Shown in pieces: positions 53,601 to 62,316 of a DNA stretch of 64,000 nucleotides. The DNA comes from CBDCXE01 sp965223725 [NCBI: Nitrospinota bacterium]. Lineage in GTDB: Bacteria; Nitrospinota_A; UBA7883. Both the position numbers and the translations under genes were made by a program. Every line of letters begins with the position of its first letter. Within the stretch, counting starts at the first letter, position 1. Below the pieces are notes generated by a model. The model was given only the letters and a program-made list of their open reading frames with translations, was not told the DNA's origin and did not search any database. The stretch is taken from contig CBDCXE010000005.1 of assembly GCA_965223725.1 (NCBI GenBank), positions 620,001 through 684,000 on the forward strand, in the 5' to 3' direction.

Positions 53601-56600
53601 ATGGCGAGCTGTCGGACTATGCCAAGGCTGTGGAATATTTCGAACGGAAGCTGGAGCTGACCCCGAAGGAGCTTCCACTGCTGGAGAACGTGCCGGTGCT
53701 GACCGAGAAGGCGATCGTCATCAACCAGGTGGGCTACTACCTGGCCCTGCTGGGCAGACCGAAGGACGCGGTGGCCCGATTTGACGAATCGCTGGGGCTG
53801 TCGCTGAAGCTGGAGAACCGGACCGGCATCCTGACCAACGCGGACAACATGGCCAGAATAGCGTTGGATCATCAGGACACTTTTCCGCCAGAGCTGTTGG
53901 ATCAGGTGATACAGCGCGGCACAGTCGCTGTCAAAAAAACAGCGGACAACGAAACGAATCCGGGCGCCGACATCGCCCCGTTGGCAAACCATCTGGCCCA
54001 GCTATATCATTACCGGTTCAACAAGCGCCGCGACGGACAATCAACCGGCGACTTGCAGGCCTACGCCCGGCGTCTCCGGTCCATCGGCGCCGACGCCTAT
54101 CAGGCGGAGCGGCTGTATAAACTGGCGAAAGAGAAATATATGCTGGCCGACACGCCGGAGGCCACAAGGATCCATACCATAGCCACCATGAATCTGGCCC
54201 ACCTGAAAGCCGACACCGGCCAGAGCGAAACGGCCATGGGGCTTCTGAAATCGGCGGAGACCATAGCCGGGCGGCTGAACATGCCGGATGTGCTGCTGCA
54301 GTCCCGGTTCTGGATATACAGCCTCGACCCGACAGGGCATGCAGATTATCTGGCCAAATCTGCCCAAGGGCTTGACACGTTGCCGTTCGGTTACGGCGCG
54401 CTGGATAACACCCGTCAGGTGTTTGCCATCGTCCGGTCCGTGTTCAACGACCTGGCGGAAGAGGCCTACAACAAAGGCGACGCCGCATCAGCCCTGGCCT
54501 ATTTGGAAAATGGGATGAACATCGGCGTCAAGCTGGCGTTGGCGGAGCTGGCCCATGGCGATGATGACAACGCGGTCCCTGGCCTGGCCGGGCTGGCGCA
54601 GATTTATAAACGAAAAATGGCCGCCACCGATCTGGACGCGGACAAGCTTGCGGCGGCTGAAAAGGAGCACGCCCAATATATCGAAAATGTCCGCAGTGAC
54701 AACCCACTGTTGGGCCATATCGCCAGTCCGCTGAAGCTGGACCAGGCGTCGGTCGCCTCCCGGCTGCGCAACGACGAGGCTGTGGTGACCGCATGGCGGC
54801 GGGCAGGCGGGACGGTGCTGTTCGCAATATCCCCCTCCGGCTTCACATCGTTCGAGGCCGCCCCGGGTGAGGATATAACAGAGAAGCTTGGAAGCGCCGA
54901 CGGCATGTCTGATATACGGCGGCTGTTTCTCGCCACCGGCCGGCCGTTTTCCGATCCGCTGGTTTCGACCCTCGGTTCCGGCTATCTGGTCTCCACCGTT
55001 CCATCGTTTGGCTATCTGCCGTTTTTCAAGGACCGGCGCAGCATAAACGACTTCAACCTGTTCGCTATAGGGTTTGGTGATGAGCGGTTCGTGTCGAACA
55101 AAGAGCTGTTTGCCGAGGAGCTTTACAAGACCGATATAGAAGCGAACGATGCCATAAGGAACGGCCAGCTGGAGACAGCGGGTGTGGTCATGTTCGCCCG
55201 GCCGTTTACCGCGAACCGTGTTTCGCCGCTCGGCTCCCGGTTCCCGCTGGCTTCCGACGCGCAGACGCCTATCTGGATAGATATTAAACGGTTGATCGAC
55301 CATGGGGCCAACGCTTCTGTGCTATCGACCCCGGTGTTCAACACCAAAAATGGGCGCGATTGGGAGGGCGCCGCGCTGACGGCCACGTTGCTGGCCGGGT
55401 ATCCGTCATGGGTGATAGCGCCAGATAGTAAGGAGCAATATAAAAAATTCAGCTCTGCTTTTCTGGAGGCGTTGAGCCAGGGCTCCGCCGGCGACGCGTT
55501 CGATATAGCGAAAAAACGAACAAACGCACAGAAGGCCAGGATGGCCGGCTCCTTCGGGTTCACGCGGAAAGAGAAGCGTGACTATGCCCGTAAACATTTC
55601 GCGGACAAGATTCGCGCCGGGGTGGAGGCGCTGCGGGCCGACGACCTGCAGTCCGCGTCGAACAATCTGAAGCAGGCGCTGGCTTATACCAGGACCGCCG
55701 GTGTCTCCAAGTATGACGCGCTGATCCTGGACCGACTTGCCGAGGTGGAGTTCCAGCTGGGGCGGTACGACTCTTCGCTGGCCTATCAGCAGCGGCTCAA
55801 CGGCCTGCATAGAAAATCTGGCGATAAGGAGAAGCTGGCCGACTCGCTGTTGCTCACCGGTGTGCTGAACGCCCGGCTGAACGATTATAACGCGTCGGTG
55901 GAGAGCCTGTCGAGCGCGTTGGCGCTCTACCGCGAACTGGGGCTGACCAGCAAAATGGCCAACGCCTTGTCAAAACTTGGCATCGCAGAAGAGGGCGGCA
56001 CACGATACCCACAGGCCATCAACGCGTTCACAGAAGCGCTGAACATCCGCCGGCAGAGCGGGGAGAATCAGGCAGCCGCCATGGAGCTGGCCCGGTTGGG
56101 GCGGATATATCATCTGCGCTTGAATCAGTTTGGCAAGGCGCGGGATTTGTATGAAGAGGCCATAGCGCTGCTGCAAAACGACAAGGATAGAAGACAGCTG
56201 GTGAAAACCTTGATCGAGCTGGGCGCCGTGGAAGGGGACGCGGGCAACCTGGACGCGGCCAACGGGCGGTTCAGGGAAGCGCTGGCCATGGCGGAAGCGG
56301 CCAGGGATAAGAAAGCCGTTGCCTTGGCAAAATTTCATCTGGCCAATGTCCACTGGTTCCGCGGCGAGTATGATCCGGCGTTCACCCGGATTCGCGCGTC
56401 GCTGAAGGATTCCGAATCGCTGAATGACGACCGCCAGAGCGCCATCAGCTTCAACACCATGGGCCTGATCTACTGGACGCTGAACGATTATCCGCGATCG
56501 CTGGAATATCTGGAGCGCTCCCTCGACCTGACCCGCAAGACAGGGGCCAGGCTGGACGAGGCCTCCGCGCTGAACAACATCGGGCTGGTCCACCGCGCCA

Positions 56601-58423
56601 AAGGCGAGCTTTCCCGCTCCATCGATTATTTCCTCAAGGCGCGCGAAATTGATGAGGAGCTGAAAAGCGATTGGGGCGTGGCCTATGACGCAAGGAATAT
56701 CAGCATCAGCTATCTGCTCTCCGGCAAGCTGGAGAAAGCGGAGAAAAGCGCGAAGGAGGCAGTGGCGCTGACGGAGAAGATCGGCGATAAAGTGAACAAC
56801 GCGAAATCGCTATTGCAGCTGGCCGAGGTGATGGGCGCCAAGAGCGGATGGAAAAAAGGGAGCAAGCAATATCGGCAGGCGTTCGACGCCGCGTCGGCCA
56901 TCGGCGACTCCGAAACCATGTGGCGGTCGTTGCGGGGGCTGGGCAAAGCGCAGAATGTGGCGGGCGAGAGGGCAGGGGCCATAGCCTCCTACGAACAGGC
57001 GGTCGATATTGTGGAGGCGATGCGAGCTTCGCTGAAAATCGAGGAACTGAAAAGCGGCTTCCTGGACAACAAGCAGGACCTGTATGAAGAGCTGACCATA
57101 CTGGAGCTGGACAACGGCAACATCGAAGCGGCGTTCGGTTACGCCGAGCGGGCCCGGGCGCGCAGCTTTATCGATCTGCTGGGTACCACGAAAATCCGGT
57201 TGAAGGATAAAATCTCCCAAAGGACCTTTGACGAGATCAACGGGCTCCGGCGAAATATCGAAGAGCTGGCCAAATCCACGGCCGACACCGCCGAAGACCG
57301 GCAAGCATTGACGAAACGGAAAGAAGAAGCCTCCAACGCGCTGGTGAACGCCATTGAAAAAGTCAGGATCGAGAACCCGGGGCTGTTGCCGTTTATCTCT
57401 GTGGAGCCGGTGAAATCTGGCGATATCATGAAACTGTTGAACGATGATATAGCCATTTTGGAATATATCGTCGCCAGGGAAGAGCTGATCGCGTTCGTCA
57501 TCACGAAGGATAAACTGAGCGCCACACGGGTCAAGATCGATCGCGGGAAGCTGACCGCCATGACCAGCAGGTTCCGAAAGCTTATCCAGGACGGCGCGCC
57601 GATGACCGAAGAGGCAAGGGCGCTGGGCAAGGTTCTGCTCGACCCGGTGATGGACAAGATTGGCGCCGCGGAGATCGTCGGGATCGTCCCGCATCGTGAC
57701 CTGCATTACGTCAGTTTTGCAGCGTTGCGCAACACCAAGGATTATCTGATCGACGAGAAATCGTTGTTCTATCTGCCGACCGCGTCGCTGTTCCAATACT
57801 CCATCAAGCGGCGCATAGATATGCCGAAGCTGGAAATGAAGACCCTGGCGGTGGGCAACCCGGATCTGGGCGACCTGGACACCGACCTGCCGCTGGCGGA
57901 GCTGGAGGCGAAGTCGATCCGGTGGAGCTTCCCGTTTGTCGATCTGCTGGTGCGCGATGGCGCGACGGAGACCAAGGTGATCGGCGATATCGATCAGTAT
58001 CATATTCTGCATATCGCGTCCCATGGCGAGTTCGATACTTCTAACCCGCTGCTCTCCGCGTTGCGGTTCGCCAAGGATGATAACAACAACGGCGCCTTGA
58101 CCGCCAAAGAGGTGTTTGCGCTCAACCTGAACGCCGACATCGTCGTCATGTCCGCCTGCCAGACCGGGTTAGGCAAGGTGACCAGCGGCGACGAGGTGCT
58201 GGGGCTGAACCGGGCGTTTCTATACTCCGGCGCGCATTCGCTGGTGTCTACCCTGTGGCGCGTGGACGACCTTGGCTCTGCGGTGCTGATGAAACATTTC
58301 TATCGAGGTTTCCGAAACAGCAACAAGGCAGAGGCGTTACGCAAGGCCCAGCTCATTGTCAAACGCCGCTTCGCCCACCCATCCTATTGGGCAGGGTTCA
58401 CGCTGGTGGGTGATTATTTATAG
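50624..58423 (+). CDS. Giant exported protein: TolB-type propeller, TPR arrays, degenerate and intact CHAT domains
   Basis: The 2599-residue product begins with a short hydrophobic leader (FQAILALALTVQA), suggesting export. Residues ~25-330 carry repeated PD40/TolB propeller motifs (SPDGKYIVYVSS, TPDGKFIIYTSA, SPDGKWMVYVSR). Residues ~340-1310 are TPRs. A CHAT-like fold without catalytic His/Cys spans ~1365-1635, a second TPR array ~1650-2190, and an intact CHAT domain ~2260-2599. The caspase-type dyad is His2467 (IASHGEF) and Cys2512 (VMSACQTGLG), followed by GAHSLVSTLWRVDD. CHAT domains are caspase-like proteases whose TPR partners usually sense a trigger. GGAGG lies ten bases before the ATG. 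Function, trigger and substrate are unknown. Confidence 0.9.
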   Translation: MIFQAILALALTVQAPDTPHFNNPVRITTHPAEDYMSAVSPDATSLVFISNRSGAPNIWIKSISGATAPTPRRLTFSTSGDKSPAFSPDGKYIVYVSSSSDAEGDIYKLKIPDISSILRINTSPERLTDISTADKEPVYTPDGKFIIYTSADKKGSRENLWKLDLKTLERTQLTIDGGTSADISPDGKWMVYVSRSRESRGSLHLLDLINEKRIDFIDGEYMDSFPVFIDNSKVAFVRYSIDTNGDGAISVEDRPALYYMDITNPDALAVPITGMEQYTLFPSSGGNFVYYTVKDGAQVDIYRLPAIGMTPTLGDINSDIKRAGEIENFYTERPTLAQLAWEVAYTANSGSNDKAALAQALSKRSAIMKKSGLLAQSDKILAQLIDKYPSQREQVGYALIDRAIIESERKKSDPLLLVEKLEKIGEDYKDIEGIYATSIIEKGRAYNRARMPDKALKNFRSVVAEYPDLREIAARATFLRNEVYEKLGDGERQTRVYLDVIRDYPDQEEWRDKAVGKILDLAVVEGDTRASAIQLNNISESYRDLPFLQAAAINRTGQLYYDDSELTRARETYQRILTRFPDQEKWKNEARFNIAAIYAEQENYAEALDIYKSIEQDSGAKREVYKRSRNEFINQSLEKAKYELKEGEPRIAIKTYRNLIKYDYGITDAHRGLIQSYVALGETDKVLGEYEAALKEFPDEPVYLYSLGLALTYLNPPDLDRSSDLIREAISKDNLDPWFHQTLGWIYEQEEYLLGEGDFADLALQEYQFALAFMPEDGGIKRRADLNLNIGNINFLLKNCADTIKNYKAREQSGVDFLSRQAESIFYQRFGECEFKQGEDAKAIRNFKKSFKLADESEIGRKIELLDRIGLAYQSSGRWENAVESFTQSLELRRSAGVDTDTAIVLRNIANNLYFMSNSTSKRDPERLVKALDNYRASEIALSEQKVKPKKKKSSSLFSVEVETGLGGLKGASKGFSEKEEKKLIFHHIGKIYGELSDYAKAVEYFERKLELTPKELPLLENVPVLTEKAIVINQVGYYLALLGRPKDAVARFDESLGLSLKLENRTGILTNADNMARIALDHQDTFPPELLDQVIQRGTVAVKKTADNETNPGADIAPLANHLAQLYHYRFNKRRDGQSTGDLQAYARRLRSIGADAYQAERLYKLAKEKYMLADTPEATRIHTIATMNLAHLKADTGQSETAMGLLKSAETIAGRLNMPDVLLQSRFWIYSLDPTGHADYLAKSAQGLDTLPFGYGALDNTRQVFAIVRSVFNDLAEEAYNKGDAASALAYLENGMNIGVKLALAELAHGDDDNAVPGLAGLAQIYKRKMAATDLDADKLAAAEKEHAQYIENVRSDNPLLGHIASPLKLDQASVASRLRNDEAVVTAWRRAGGTVLFAISPSGFTSFEAAPGEDITEKLGSADGMSDIRRLFLATGRPFSDPLVSTLGSGYLVSTVPSFGYLPFFKDRRSINDFNLFAIGFGDERFVSNKELFAEELYKTDIEANDAIRNGQLETAGVVMFARPFTANRVSPLGSRFPLASDAQTPIWIDIKRLIDHGANASVLSTPVFNTKNGRDWEGAALTATLLAGYPSWVIAPDSKEQYKKFSSAFLEALSQGSAGDAFDIAKKRTNAQKARMAGSFGFTRKEKRDYARKHFADKIRAGVEALRADDLQSASNNLKQALAYTRTAGVSKYDALILDRLAEVEFQLGRYDSSLAYQQRLNGLHRKSGDKEKLADSLLLTGVLNARLNDYNASVESLSSALALYRELGLTSKMANALSKLGIAEEGGTRYPQAINAFTEALNIRRQSGENQAAAMELARLGRIYHLRLNQFGKARDLYEEAIALLQNDKDRRQLVKTLIELGAVEGDAGNLDAANGRFREALAMAEAARDKKAVALAKFHLANVHWFRGEYDPAFTRIRASLKDSESLNDDRQSAISFNTMGLIYWTLNDYPRSLEYLERSLDLTRKTGARLDEASALNNIGLVHRAKGELSRSIDYFLKAREIDEELKSDWGVAYDARNISISYLLSGKLEKAEKSAKEAVALTEKIGDKVNNAKSLLQLAEVMGAKSGWKKGSKQYRQAFDAASAIGDSETMWRSLRGLGKAQNVAGERAGAIASYEQAVDIVEAMRASLKIEELKSGFLDNKQDLYEELTILELDNGNIEAAFGYAERARARSFIDLLGTTKIRLKDKISQRTFDEINGLRRNIEELAKSTADTAEDRQALTKRKEEASNALVNAIEKVRIENPGLLPFISVEPVKSGDIMKLLNDDIAILEYIVAREELIAFVITKDKLSATRVKIDRGKLTAMTSRFRKLIQDGAPMTEEARALGKVLLDPVMDKIGAAEIVGIVPHRDLHYVSFAALRNTKDYLIDEKSLFYLPTASLFQYSIKRRIDMPKLEMKTLAVGNPDLGDLDTDLPLAELEAKSIRWSFPFVDLLVRDGATETKVIGDIDQYHILHIASHGEFDTSNPLLSALRFAKDDNNNGALTAKEVFALNLNADIVVMSACQTGLGKVTSGDEVLGLNRAFLYSGAHSLVSTLWRVDDLGSAVLMKHFYRGFRNSNKAEALRKAQLIVKRRFAHPSYWAGFTLVGDYL

Positions 58424-58534
58424 GCGCTAAAATGACGATTCGCTAGATAGCCACGAGATAAAATCCATTTAACATCTTAATATATAATATGTTATAGCAT
58501 ATAGTTAAATCCATTTCGATCCCACTCCACAGAT

Positions 58535-58590
58535 CCCTCATATCCCTCATATGCTCCAAATGCTTCAAATCCCTCACCTGCTATTTACTG
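58535..58590. repeat. Second copy of the nine-base minisatellite with CTATTTACTG tail
   Basis: Five degenerate nine-base units (ccctcatat twice, gctccaaat, gcttcaaat, ccctcacct) are followed by gctatttactg. This matches the element at 4843-4898 in unit length, order and tail although 54 kb away. The remainder of the 58424-58657 gap shows no gene. Confidence 0.7.
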
Positions 58591-58657
58591 CTATGGTGGC
58601 CTCTTATATAGTAATATGCAATGCACGATAAAGTGCAGAAACGAACTTGAGTAAACG

Positions 58658-59416
58658 ATGATAACAGTAAGCGAGCTGACAAAATATCTGGACGATTATC
58701 TGGATGTCGAATCGATCAAAGATTATTGCCCCAACGGGCTGCAGGTGGAAGGGCGCGCGGAGATAGACAAGATCGTCACCGGCGTATCGGCCTGTATGGA
58801 GCTGTTCGAAGCGGCGGCGGGGAAGGGCGCCCAGGCGGTGGTGGTTCATCACGGCATGTTCTGGGATTCCGATTCGCGGGTCGTGCGCGGCAGTATGCGG
58901 CGGCGACTGAAATATTTGCTGGATCACGGGATATCGCTGATTGGCTATCATCTGCCGCTCGACCGGCACCGGGTGGTGGGGAACAACATCGGGATCGTCA
59001 AGGCGCTCGGGCTTACGGATCCGGCTCCGTTCGGCGATTACCATGGCGCGCCGCTCGGGTATATCGCCCGGACCGAGGCGCCGGTCGCCATCGATTCGTT
59101 TGCAGATCTGGCGCGGGACAGGATAAACAACGAGCTGACGATACACCGGTTTGGTCCGGATGAAATCAGCTCGGTGGCTGTCTGTTCCGGCGGTTGCCAG
59201 GACCTGTTGCGCGATGCAATATTGCGTAAGGCGGATCTGTTCATAACCGGCGAAGAGAGCGAGTGGATATACCACCTGTGCAAGGAGGAGGGCATCCATT
59301 ACATCGCCGCCGGCCACCACGCGACGGAGCGGTTCGGGCCGATGGCGCTGGGTGATCATCTGGCGGAGAAGTTTGATGTGGAAGTGGAATTTATTAATAT
59401 ACACAACCCCATATAG
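58658..59416 (+). CDS. Nif3-like dinuclear metal centre protein
   Basis: A 252-residue NIF3/YbgI-type protein that binds two metal ions; it was long annotated as a GTP cyclohydrolase I-like protein but its activity is not settled. Visible are YCPNGLQVEGRAEIDKIVTG, metal ligands H64-H65 in VVHHGMFWD and H98/D102 in YHLPLD, and the C-terminal block ITGEESEW...AAGHHATERFG. It starts a short run with hisC (14 bases on) and the NUDIX gene. Confidence 0.92.
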   Translation: MITVSELTKYLDDYLDVESIKDYCPNGLQVEGRAEIDKIVTGVSACMELFEAAAGKGAQAVVVHHGMFWDSDSRVVRGSMRRRLKYLLDHGISLIGYHLPLDRHRVVGNNIGIVKALGLTDPAPFGDYHGAPLGYIARTEAPVAIDSFADLARDRINNELTIHRFGPDEISSVAVCSGGCQDLLRDAILRKADLFITGEESEWIYHLCKEEGIHYIAAGHHATERFGPMALGDHLAEKFDVEVEFINIHNPI

Positions 59417-59430
59417 GGGCAGGAGAAGAT

Positions 59431-60495
59431 ATGACAAGCATAGATGAATTGGTGAAAGAGAGAATACGGCAAGTCAACGCCTATAATGTGCAACAGTTCC
59501 CTTGTCCTGTGGTCCTGGACGCGAACGAATCACCTTACCCGCCGCCGAAGGAGCTGCTGGAGAAGCTGTGGGTGGTGATGGCCGGGACACAGCTGAACCG
59601 CTATCCAGATATGGATTGCACACCCCTGCGCAACGCCATATCGCAAAAGGAGGGCGCCAACCAGCGGGAGATCCTGCTGGGCAACGGCTCCGACGAGCTG
59701 GTGCAATCGCTGATTATCACGGTGTGTGAGCCGGGCGACAAGATCCTGACGCCGACGCCGACGTTTGTGATGTATGAAACCATCGCCAACTTCCTCGGTG
59801 TCGATTGCGTCTCGGCGCCACTGGCGGATGACTGGTCGCTGGATATGGATAACATGTTAGAACTGATAAAGGAACACGACCCAAAGATCATTTTCATTGC
59901 GTCGCCCAACAACCCCACAGGCCGGATGTATAGCCATGACGATATCAAAACCATCATCGACGCGGCTGGCGGCCTGGTGGTGATAGACGAGGCTTATATA
60001 GACTTTGCGGAGAAGCCGTATGGGCTGTTGTATCAGGATCATCCGAACGTGGTCATCATGCGGACCTTGTCAAAGAGCGGGCTGGCGGCGGCCCGGCTCG
60101 GGTATATCATGGCGGACCAGAAGCTGGTAACAGAGCTGAACAAGGTCAGGCTGCCGTACAACATAAACTCCATGACCCAGGCGGTGGCGGCCGAGGTTAT
60201 ACGCAGCTGGGATCTGCTGAAACCATCGCTGGACGAAATTGTAAGCGAGCGCGAGCGGGTGTTTGAAGAGCTGGACACCACCTATGGCATCACCGCATTT
60301 CCATCGTCAGCCAATTTTATTTTGATCCGGGTGAAGGAAAACCCGAAGCAGGCATTTAAAAAGCTTATCGCTGGTGGAGTGCGGGTCCGCTGGTTTGAGC
60401 ATGACGAGCGGCTGAACGATTGTTTCCGGATAACCATCGGCAACCCGGACCAAAACGACCGACTCCTGACGAAATTGGAAGACGCTGTCTATTAA
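59431..60495 (+). CDS. hisC: Histidinol-phosphate aminotransferase
   Basis: A class I/II PLP enzyme of histidine synthesis that converts imidazole acetol-phosphate to histidinol-phosphate. The 354-residue protein has LDANESPYPPP, GNGSDELVQSLI, ASPNNPTGRMY (binding Asn), D186 and Y189 in VVIDEAYIDF, the PLP Lys215 in RTLSKSGLAAARLGY and the C-terminal FRITIGNPDQN. No other his genes lie beside it, so it could act on other amino acids too. Confidence 0.93.
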   Translation: MTSIDELVKERIRQVNAYNVQQFPCPVVLDANESPYPPPKELLEKLWVVMAGTQLNRYPDMDCTPLRNAISQKEGANQREILLGNGSDELVQSLIITVCEPGDKILTPTPTFVMYETIANFLGVDCVSAPLADDWSLDMDNMLELIKEHDPKIIFIASPNNPTGRMYSHDDIKTIIDAAGGLVVIDEAYIDFAEKPYGLLYQDHPNVVIMRTLSKSGLAAARLGYIMADQKLVTELNKVRLPYNINSMTQAVAAEVIRSWDLLKPSLDEIVSERERVFEELDTTYGITAFPSSANFILIRVKENPKQAFKKLIAGGVRVRWFEHDERLNDCFRITIGNPDQNDRLLTKLEDAVY

Positions 60496-60501
60496 ATAAA
60501 A

Positions 60502-60930
60502 ATGAAAAAGTTTACCACCTGCCCGTCATGCGGCGCCCAGGTCGCTGAATGGAAAAACCCAAAGGTTACCGTGGACATCATCATTGACGTTGACGTCAAA
60601 GTTGTCCTGATCGAACGGGCCAACGAACCTTATGGGTGGGCGCTGCCGGGTGGCTATGTGGATTATGGCGAATCGCTGGAACAGGCCGCTGTCCGGGAAG
60701 CCAAGGAAGAGACCGGGCTGGATGTCACGCTGACCGGCCAGCTGGGCGCATATTCCGACCCCGCCCGCGACCCGCGCCAGCATAATATATCAGTTGTATT
60801 TACGGCAACGGCCACAGGAAACCCCGTGGGAGGCGATGACGCTAAACAGGCAATATTGTATGAGAAAGATAAATTCCCGGAGCTTCTGTTCGACCATGCG
60901 AAGATATTAAATGATTATTTTGATAGGTGA
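60502..60930 (+). CDS. NUDIX hydrolase
   Basis: A 142-residue pyrophosphohydrolase of nucleotides or related compounds. The Nudix box begins GGYVDYGES and ends REAKEETGL, with the expected G-x5-E-x7-REUXEE spacing. A short N-terminal CPSCG knuckle may be half of a zinc ribbon. It is six bases after hisC, in the same transcript. The substrate cannot be told from sequence. Confidence 0.93.
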   Translation: MKKFTTCPSCGAQVAEWKNPKVTVDIIIDVDVKVVLIERANEPYGWALPGGYVDYGESLEQAAVREAKEETGLDVTLTGQLGAYSDPARDPRQHNISVVFTATATGNPVGGDDAKQAILYEKDKFPELLFDHAKILNDYFDR

Positions 60931-61000
60931 CAGGATGCGCGATATAATAGTTCACAGCAAGCAAGGTGATGGAAGATGGAAATTTTCAATATTAAATTGC

Positions 61001-61029
61001 TTGACAACCATCAGCGCTCTGAATATTCT
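61001..61029 (+). promoter_or_regulatory. Promoter of the tRNA-Lys gene
   Basis: TTGACA (61001-61006), a 17-base spacer and TATTCT (61024-61029), giving a ~33-base leader before the mature tRNA 5' end. Confidence 0.65.
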
Positions 61030-61068
61030 TTATCGTTTGGTTCTGCAGAGCCATCGTATTTTGTTGGC

Positions 61069-61144
61069 GGGCCGCTAGCTCAGTCGGTAGAGCAACTGCC
61101 TTTTAAGCAGTGGGTCGTAGGTTCGATTCCTACGCGGCTCACCA
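61069..61144 (+). tRNA. tRNA-Lys, anticodon TTT
   Basis: A 76-base cloverleaf. The acceptor stem GGGCCGC/GCGGCTC has one G-T pair; the D arm begins TAGCTCAGTCGG; the anticodon stem is ACTGC/GCAGT with loop CTTTTAA, giving TTT; the T arm contains GTTCGATTCC. The CCA end is encoded. A short open frame running across it is not a gene. Confidence 0.97.
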
Positions 61145-61277
61145 TTTTATCCTCCGGCGAAGATCCTACGGAATATGACTTTAATCATAGTCGCAAATAC
61201 CACGAATGAGTAAAGATGTATCGTGTTTGAATATAAGCCGCAATAAAACGTAAAAACCTTTAATAAGGGGATGTGCT

Positions 61278-62243
61278 ATGAAACATAACGTCACTTGGTT
61301 AAACATTCTGTCCAGATCAATGTTATTAACATTCGCTATTACAACCTTTGCTTCCGGCGCCGCATGGTCCAAAACGGTCCCGGTGACTATCCACGCTGTG
61401 GAAACGGAAGTGGAAATCGATAATAAAGGGACCAAATACCCGGCCTGGACTTTCGGTGGAACCGTTCCCGGCCCGGTTGTCCGGGTGACAGAGGGCGACA
61501 CCGTTGAGTTCACCATGATCAACGACAAGACCAACGAGCAGAGCCACTCCATGGATTTCCATGCTGCCGTGGTTCATGTGCTGGAAGAGTTCGCTCCGGT
61601 GAAGCCTGGCGAGACCAAGAAGTTTAATTTTGTGGCGAACCACCCTGGTGTGTTTATGTACCATTGCGGCACGGCTAACATGGCCCAGCATATCGCCCGC
61701 GGTATGTTCGGTATCATCATTGTCGATCCGAAGGAAGGGTTCACCGACGCATTCCCGAAACCGGACCGTGAGTATGTGCTGATACAGTCCCAATATTTCC
61801 CGAACGCCGGCGACGCAGTGGCGATGATGGAGAACCGTGGTTGGACCAATGCGCTGATCAACGGGAAAATTTTCCATTACAGCCCTGTCCATGACCCGAA
61901 CGCCAAGCTGGCCCTGGTATCGAAACCGGGCGAAAGGGTGCGCATCCATTTCGTCAACGCCAACATCAACAACCCGGTCGCCCTTCATCCGATCGCTGGT
62001 ATCTGGGATCGGGTATATCTGAACGGCAACCCGAAAAATGTGATCCATGGAATGGCCACTTATAACGTCGCCGTGTCGGAAGCTGTGAGTGTCGATATTG
62101 TCTCGCCCACAGGCAGGACAACGGCCAACGCCATCGTCGATCACGCCATGGGCGCCGCGCTGCGAGGGGCGATCACCGTTCTGATCAACAGCGATGACGC
62201 AGATGACACGATGGGCAAGGGCGAAAATATCCTTCCACGTTAA
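61278..62243 (+). CDS. nirK: Copper-containing nitrite reductase, AniA/NirK type
   Basis: Reduces nitrite to nitric oxide in the periplasm. The 321-residue precursor has a signal peptide (residues ~1-31, ending AAWSK) and two cupredoxin domains. The type 1 copper ligands are H90, C130, H138 and M143. Type 2 copper is bound by H95, H129 and H289, with catalytic D93 (HSMDFH) and H237 (ALHPIAG). All catalytic residues are therefore present. AAGGGG precedes the ATG by seven bases. Two diheme cytochrome c genes follow, which probably deliver electrons to it. Confidence 0.93.
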   Translation: MKHNVTWLNILSRSMLLTFAITTFASGAAWSKTVPVTIHAVETEVEIDNKGTKYPAWTFGGTVPGPVVRVTEGDTVEFTMINDKTNEQSHSMDFHAAVVHVLEEFAPVKPGETKKFNFVANHPGVFMYHCGTANMAQHIARGMFGIIIVDPKEGFTDAFPKPDREYVLIQSQYFPNAGDAVAMMENRGWTNALINGKIFHYSPVHDPNAKLALVSKPGERVRIHFVNANINNPVALHPIAGIWDRVYLNGNPKNVIHGMATYNVAVSEAVSVDIVSPTGRTTANAIVDHAMGAALRGAITVLINSDDADDTMGKGENILPR

Positions 62244-62255
62244 ACGTAACTCTTG

Positions 62256-62298
62256 CGGCAGAGAGTGTGTGATTAACATCCTCTCTGCCGGTTGTTTT
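62256..62298 (+). terminator. Strong hairpin between nirK and the cytochrome genes
   Basis: CGGCAGAGAG (62256-62265) pairs perfectly with CTCTCTGCCG (62281-62290) over ten base pairs, followed by gttgtttt. It lies 13 bases after the nirK stop. It may end or partly attenuate nirK transcription, so the cytochromes would be made at a lower level. Confidence 0.75.
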
Positions 62299-62316
62299 AA
62301 AGGAAGCGTTATTACA

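Noticed and set aside
56810-58024. 404-codon minus-strand ORF opposite the CHAT gene
   Set aside because: Antisense shadow: composition and motifs belong to the plus-strand TPR/CHAT protein.
60976-61209. 77-codon ORF across the tRNA-Lys gene
   Set aside because: It runs straight through the tRNA and its promoter; chance open frame.
61215-61245. NsrR operator before nirK (AAGATGTAT half-site)
   Set aside because: Only one half-site matches; the other half is too poor to support a nitric-oxide-responsive operator.
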